24,791 nucleotides of DNA, taken from positions 1 to 24,791 of the forward strand of contig HF999792.1 of assembly GCA_000434175.1 (NCBI GenBank). Reading direction: 5' to 3'. This DNA comes from Mycoplasma sp. CAG:611. GTDB taxonomy: Bacteria > Bacillota_I > Bacilli_A > RF39 > UBA660. Under the pieces are notes generated by a model. The model ran no database searches, had not been told where the DNA came from, and saw nothing but the letters and a program-made list of their open reading frames with translations. The position numbers were made by a program, and so were the translations under genes. This document shows, piece after piece, positions 24,319-24,791 of the stretch; within the stretch, counting starts at the first letter, position 1, and each line of letters begins with the position of its first letter.

Positions 24319-24395
24319 TGGTGGACCCTGTAGGACTCGAACCTACAACCGACCGGTTATGAGCCGGTTGCTCTAACCAATTGAGCTAAGGGTCC
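24319..24395 (-). tRNA. tRNA with CAU anticodon, probably tRNA-Ile2
   Basis: The acceptor stem is GGACCCT/AGGGTCC, the anticodon stem ACCGG/CCGGT encloses loop CTCATAA (anticodon CAU), and the T-arm is GTAGG-TTCGAGT-CCTAC. CCA is encoded. The GGACC-CTTAGCTCA opening and GGCTCATAACC anticodon arm resemble Firmicutes and Mycoplasma tRNA-Ile2, whose C34 is changed to lysidine to read AUA. Elongator Met tRNAs of Bacillus start GGCGG and have loop TTCATAC. Initiator Met is excluded by the paired acceptor end and the lack of three G-C pairs next to the anticodon loop. Confidence 0.9.
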
Positions 24396-24402
24396 ATTTC
24401 TC

Positions 24403-24446
24403 TATTGCTTTTTAATAATAACACAAAACATTAGTAAAAAGCAATA
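24403..24446 (-). promoter_or_regulatory. tRNA promoter flanked by a 12-bp inverted repeat
   Basis: Minus-strand TTGCTT (24444-24439), 18 bases, then TGT-TATTAT (-10 at 24420-24415) is the likely promoter of the two tRNAs. A perfect 12-bp inverted repeat, TATTGCTTTTTA (24403-24414) and TAAAAAGCAATA (24435-24446), brackets it. One arm covers the -35; the other covers the start site, next to the -10. Confidence 0.65.
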
Positions 24447-24483
24447 TAAAAAGATAATTTTTTTTAAAAAATAGCAAATTATA

Positions 24484-24509
24484 CAAAAAAACCAAATTAT
24501 TTTTGGTTT
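24484..24509 (-). terminator. Terminator of the gene entering from the right
   Basis: Minus-strand AAACCAAA (24509-24502), loop AATAA containing the stop codon, TTTGGTTT (24496-24489), then more T. Confidence 0.85.
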
Positions 24510-24791
24510 AATGCGTTTAATAAATTAACTTTAAACATATCTTTTTGAGCGTTTGATTTAGAAATCATAACTCCCTTGTAAGTAGCAAGTTCGCTTCTGT
24601 GTCCTTCTTCTAAAATACTATCCGGTGTAATATTAGAAAGAAGAACAACTTTACTATCTTCATATACTGTATAATGAAGTGTTATATCTCCATGTACTTT
24701 AGAAAATAATGCATCAGTAGGAAGTTTTAATTCATAATTTTTTGTATTATCTTTAGAAGAAGTTTCTACTAATTTTCCTAAAAAATTCCCT
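24497..24791 (-). CDS. Unknown protein, C-terminal 97 residues
   Basis: An open frame on the minus strand enters from the right edge and ends with TAA at 24499-24497. I do not recognise it. Visible features are alternating polar and hydrophobic strands (DITLHYTVYEDSKVVLLS) that look like a beta domain, and an amphipathic C-terminal helix (KDMFKVNLLNALNQK). There is no membrane segment in the part seen. A clean terminator follows the stop, and codon use matches the neighbours, so it is a real gene rather than chance reading frame. Confidence 0.75.
   Translation of the reverse strand, partial: GNFLGKLVETSSKDNTKNYELKLPTDALFSKVHGDITLHYTVYEDSKVVLLSNITPDSILEEGHRSELATYKGVMISKSNAQKDMFKVNLLNALNQK

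Noticed and set aside
1..24791. UGA read as tryptophan (Mollicutes code)
   Set aside because: Tryptophan codons checked in LtaS-like, MurE and Tex are TGG, and no conserved reading frame contains TGA.
1..24791. CRISPR arrays, insertion sequences, phage or toxin-antitoxin genes
   Set aside because: None seen: no spaced direct repeats, transposase or integrase motifs, or small paired toxin genes.

Overview
The window is chromosomal DNA from a very AT-rich (about a quarter G+C by eye), low-GC Gram-positive bacterium, probably an uncultured member of the Bacilli close to the Erysipelotrichia/Mollicutes branch. Pointers are Bacillus-like gene order (yqeG-yqeH, rplU-prp-rpmA), an N-terminally extended L27 with its Prp protease, a Bacillus-type EF-P, and strong Shine-Dalgarno sites. 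The cell appears walled: MurE, MurF, a lipoteichoic-acid-synthase-like enzyme and a 3D-domain wall enzyme are present. A SpoIIID-like regulator hints at a sporulating ancestry. Trp is encoded by TGG wherever I checked and no conserved protein reads through TGA, so the standard bacterial code fits. Genus and species cannot be fixed from this window.

Layout. 1-194: N-terminus of a membrane-anchored protein on the minus strand. Its promoter has perfect -35 and -10 boxes separated by a spacer containing a run of eight G. 334-3437 (+): rarA and an LtaS-like enzyme, overlapping by one base. 3441-7439 (-): lepA, SpoIIID-like regulator, hemW, tcdA. 7545-8234 (+): queuosine-precursor transporter. 8274-11734 (-): murE, murF, queH. 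11798-12542 (-): rpmG and efp. 12640-14352 (-): a protein with 22-residue leucine-rich repeats. 14441-14968 (+): DUF6512-type membrane protein. 15011-16514 (-): yqeG, yqeH. 16691-18303 (+): CPBP protease and a membrane-tethered metallophosphoesterase. 18324-21819 (-): obgE and tex, separately promoted. 21893-22994 (-): a hypothetical membrane protein and a 3D-domain protein. 23103-24131 (-): rplU-prp-rpmA with a probable L21 leader. 24225-24395 (-): tRNA-CAU (probably Ile2) and tRNA-Leu(UAG). 24497-24791 (-): C-terminus of an unknown protein.

Functional themes are translation and ribosome assembly (LepA, EF-P, L33, L21, L27, Prp, YqeH, Obg, tRNAs), tRNA modification (queuosine uptake plus QueH, TcdA), envelope building (MurE, MurF, LtaS-like, 3D protein, CPBP, phosphoesterase) and genome upkeep (RarA). 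No mobile element, CRISPR array, phage gene or defence island is visible. No gene-free stretch exceeds 300 bases; the longest is the 223 bases at 24001-24223, which hold the rplU leader and promoter and the tRNA terminator.

The most interesting signal is the G8 tract inside an otherwise consensus promoter, an arrangement expected of a phase-variable surface gene. Other points worth a look are the two-HTH SpoIIID-like regulator, a long inverted repeat centred on the tRNA promoter, the LRR protein, the MurE specificity motif, and the habit of building terminators from the last codons of genes.
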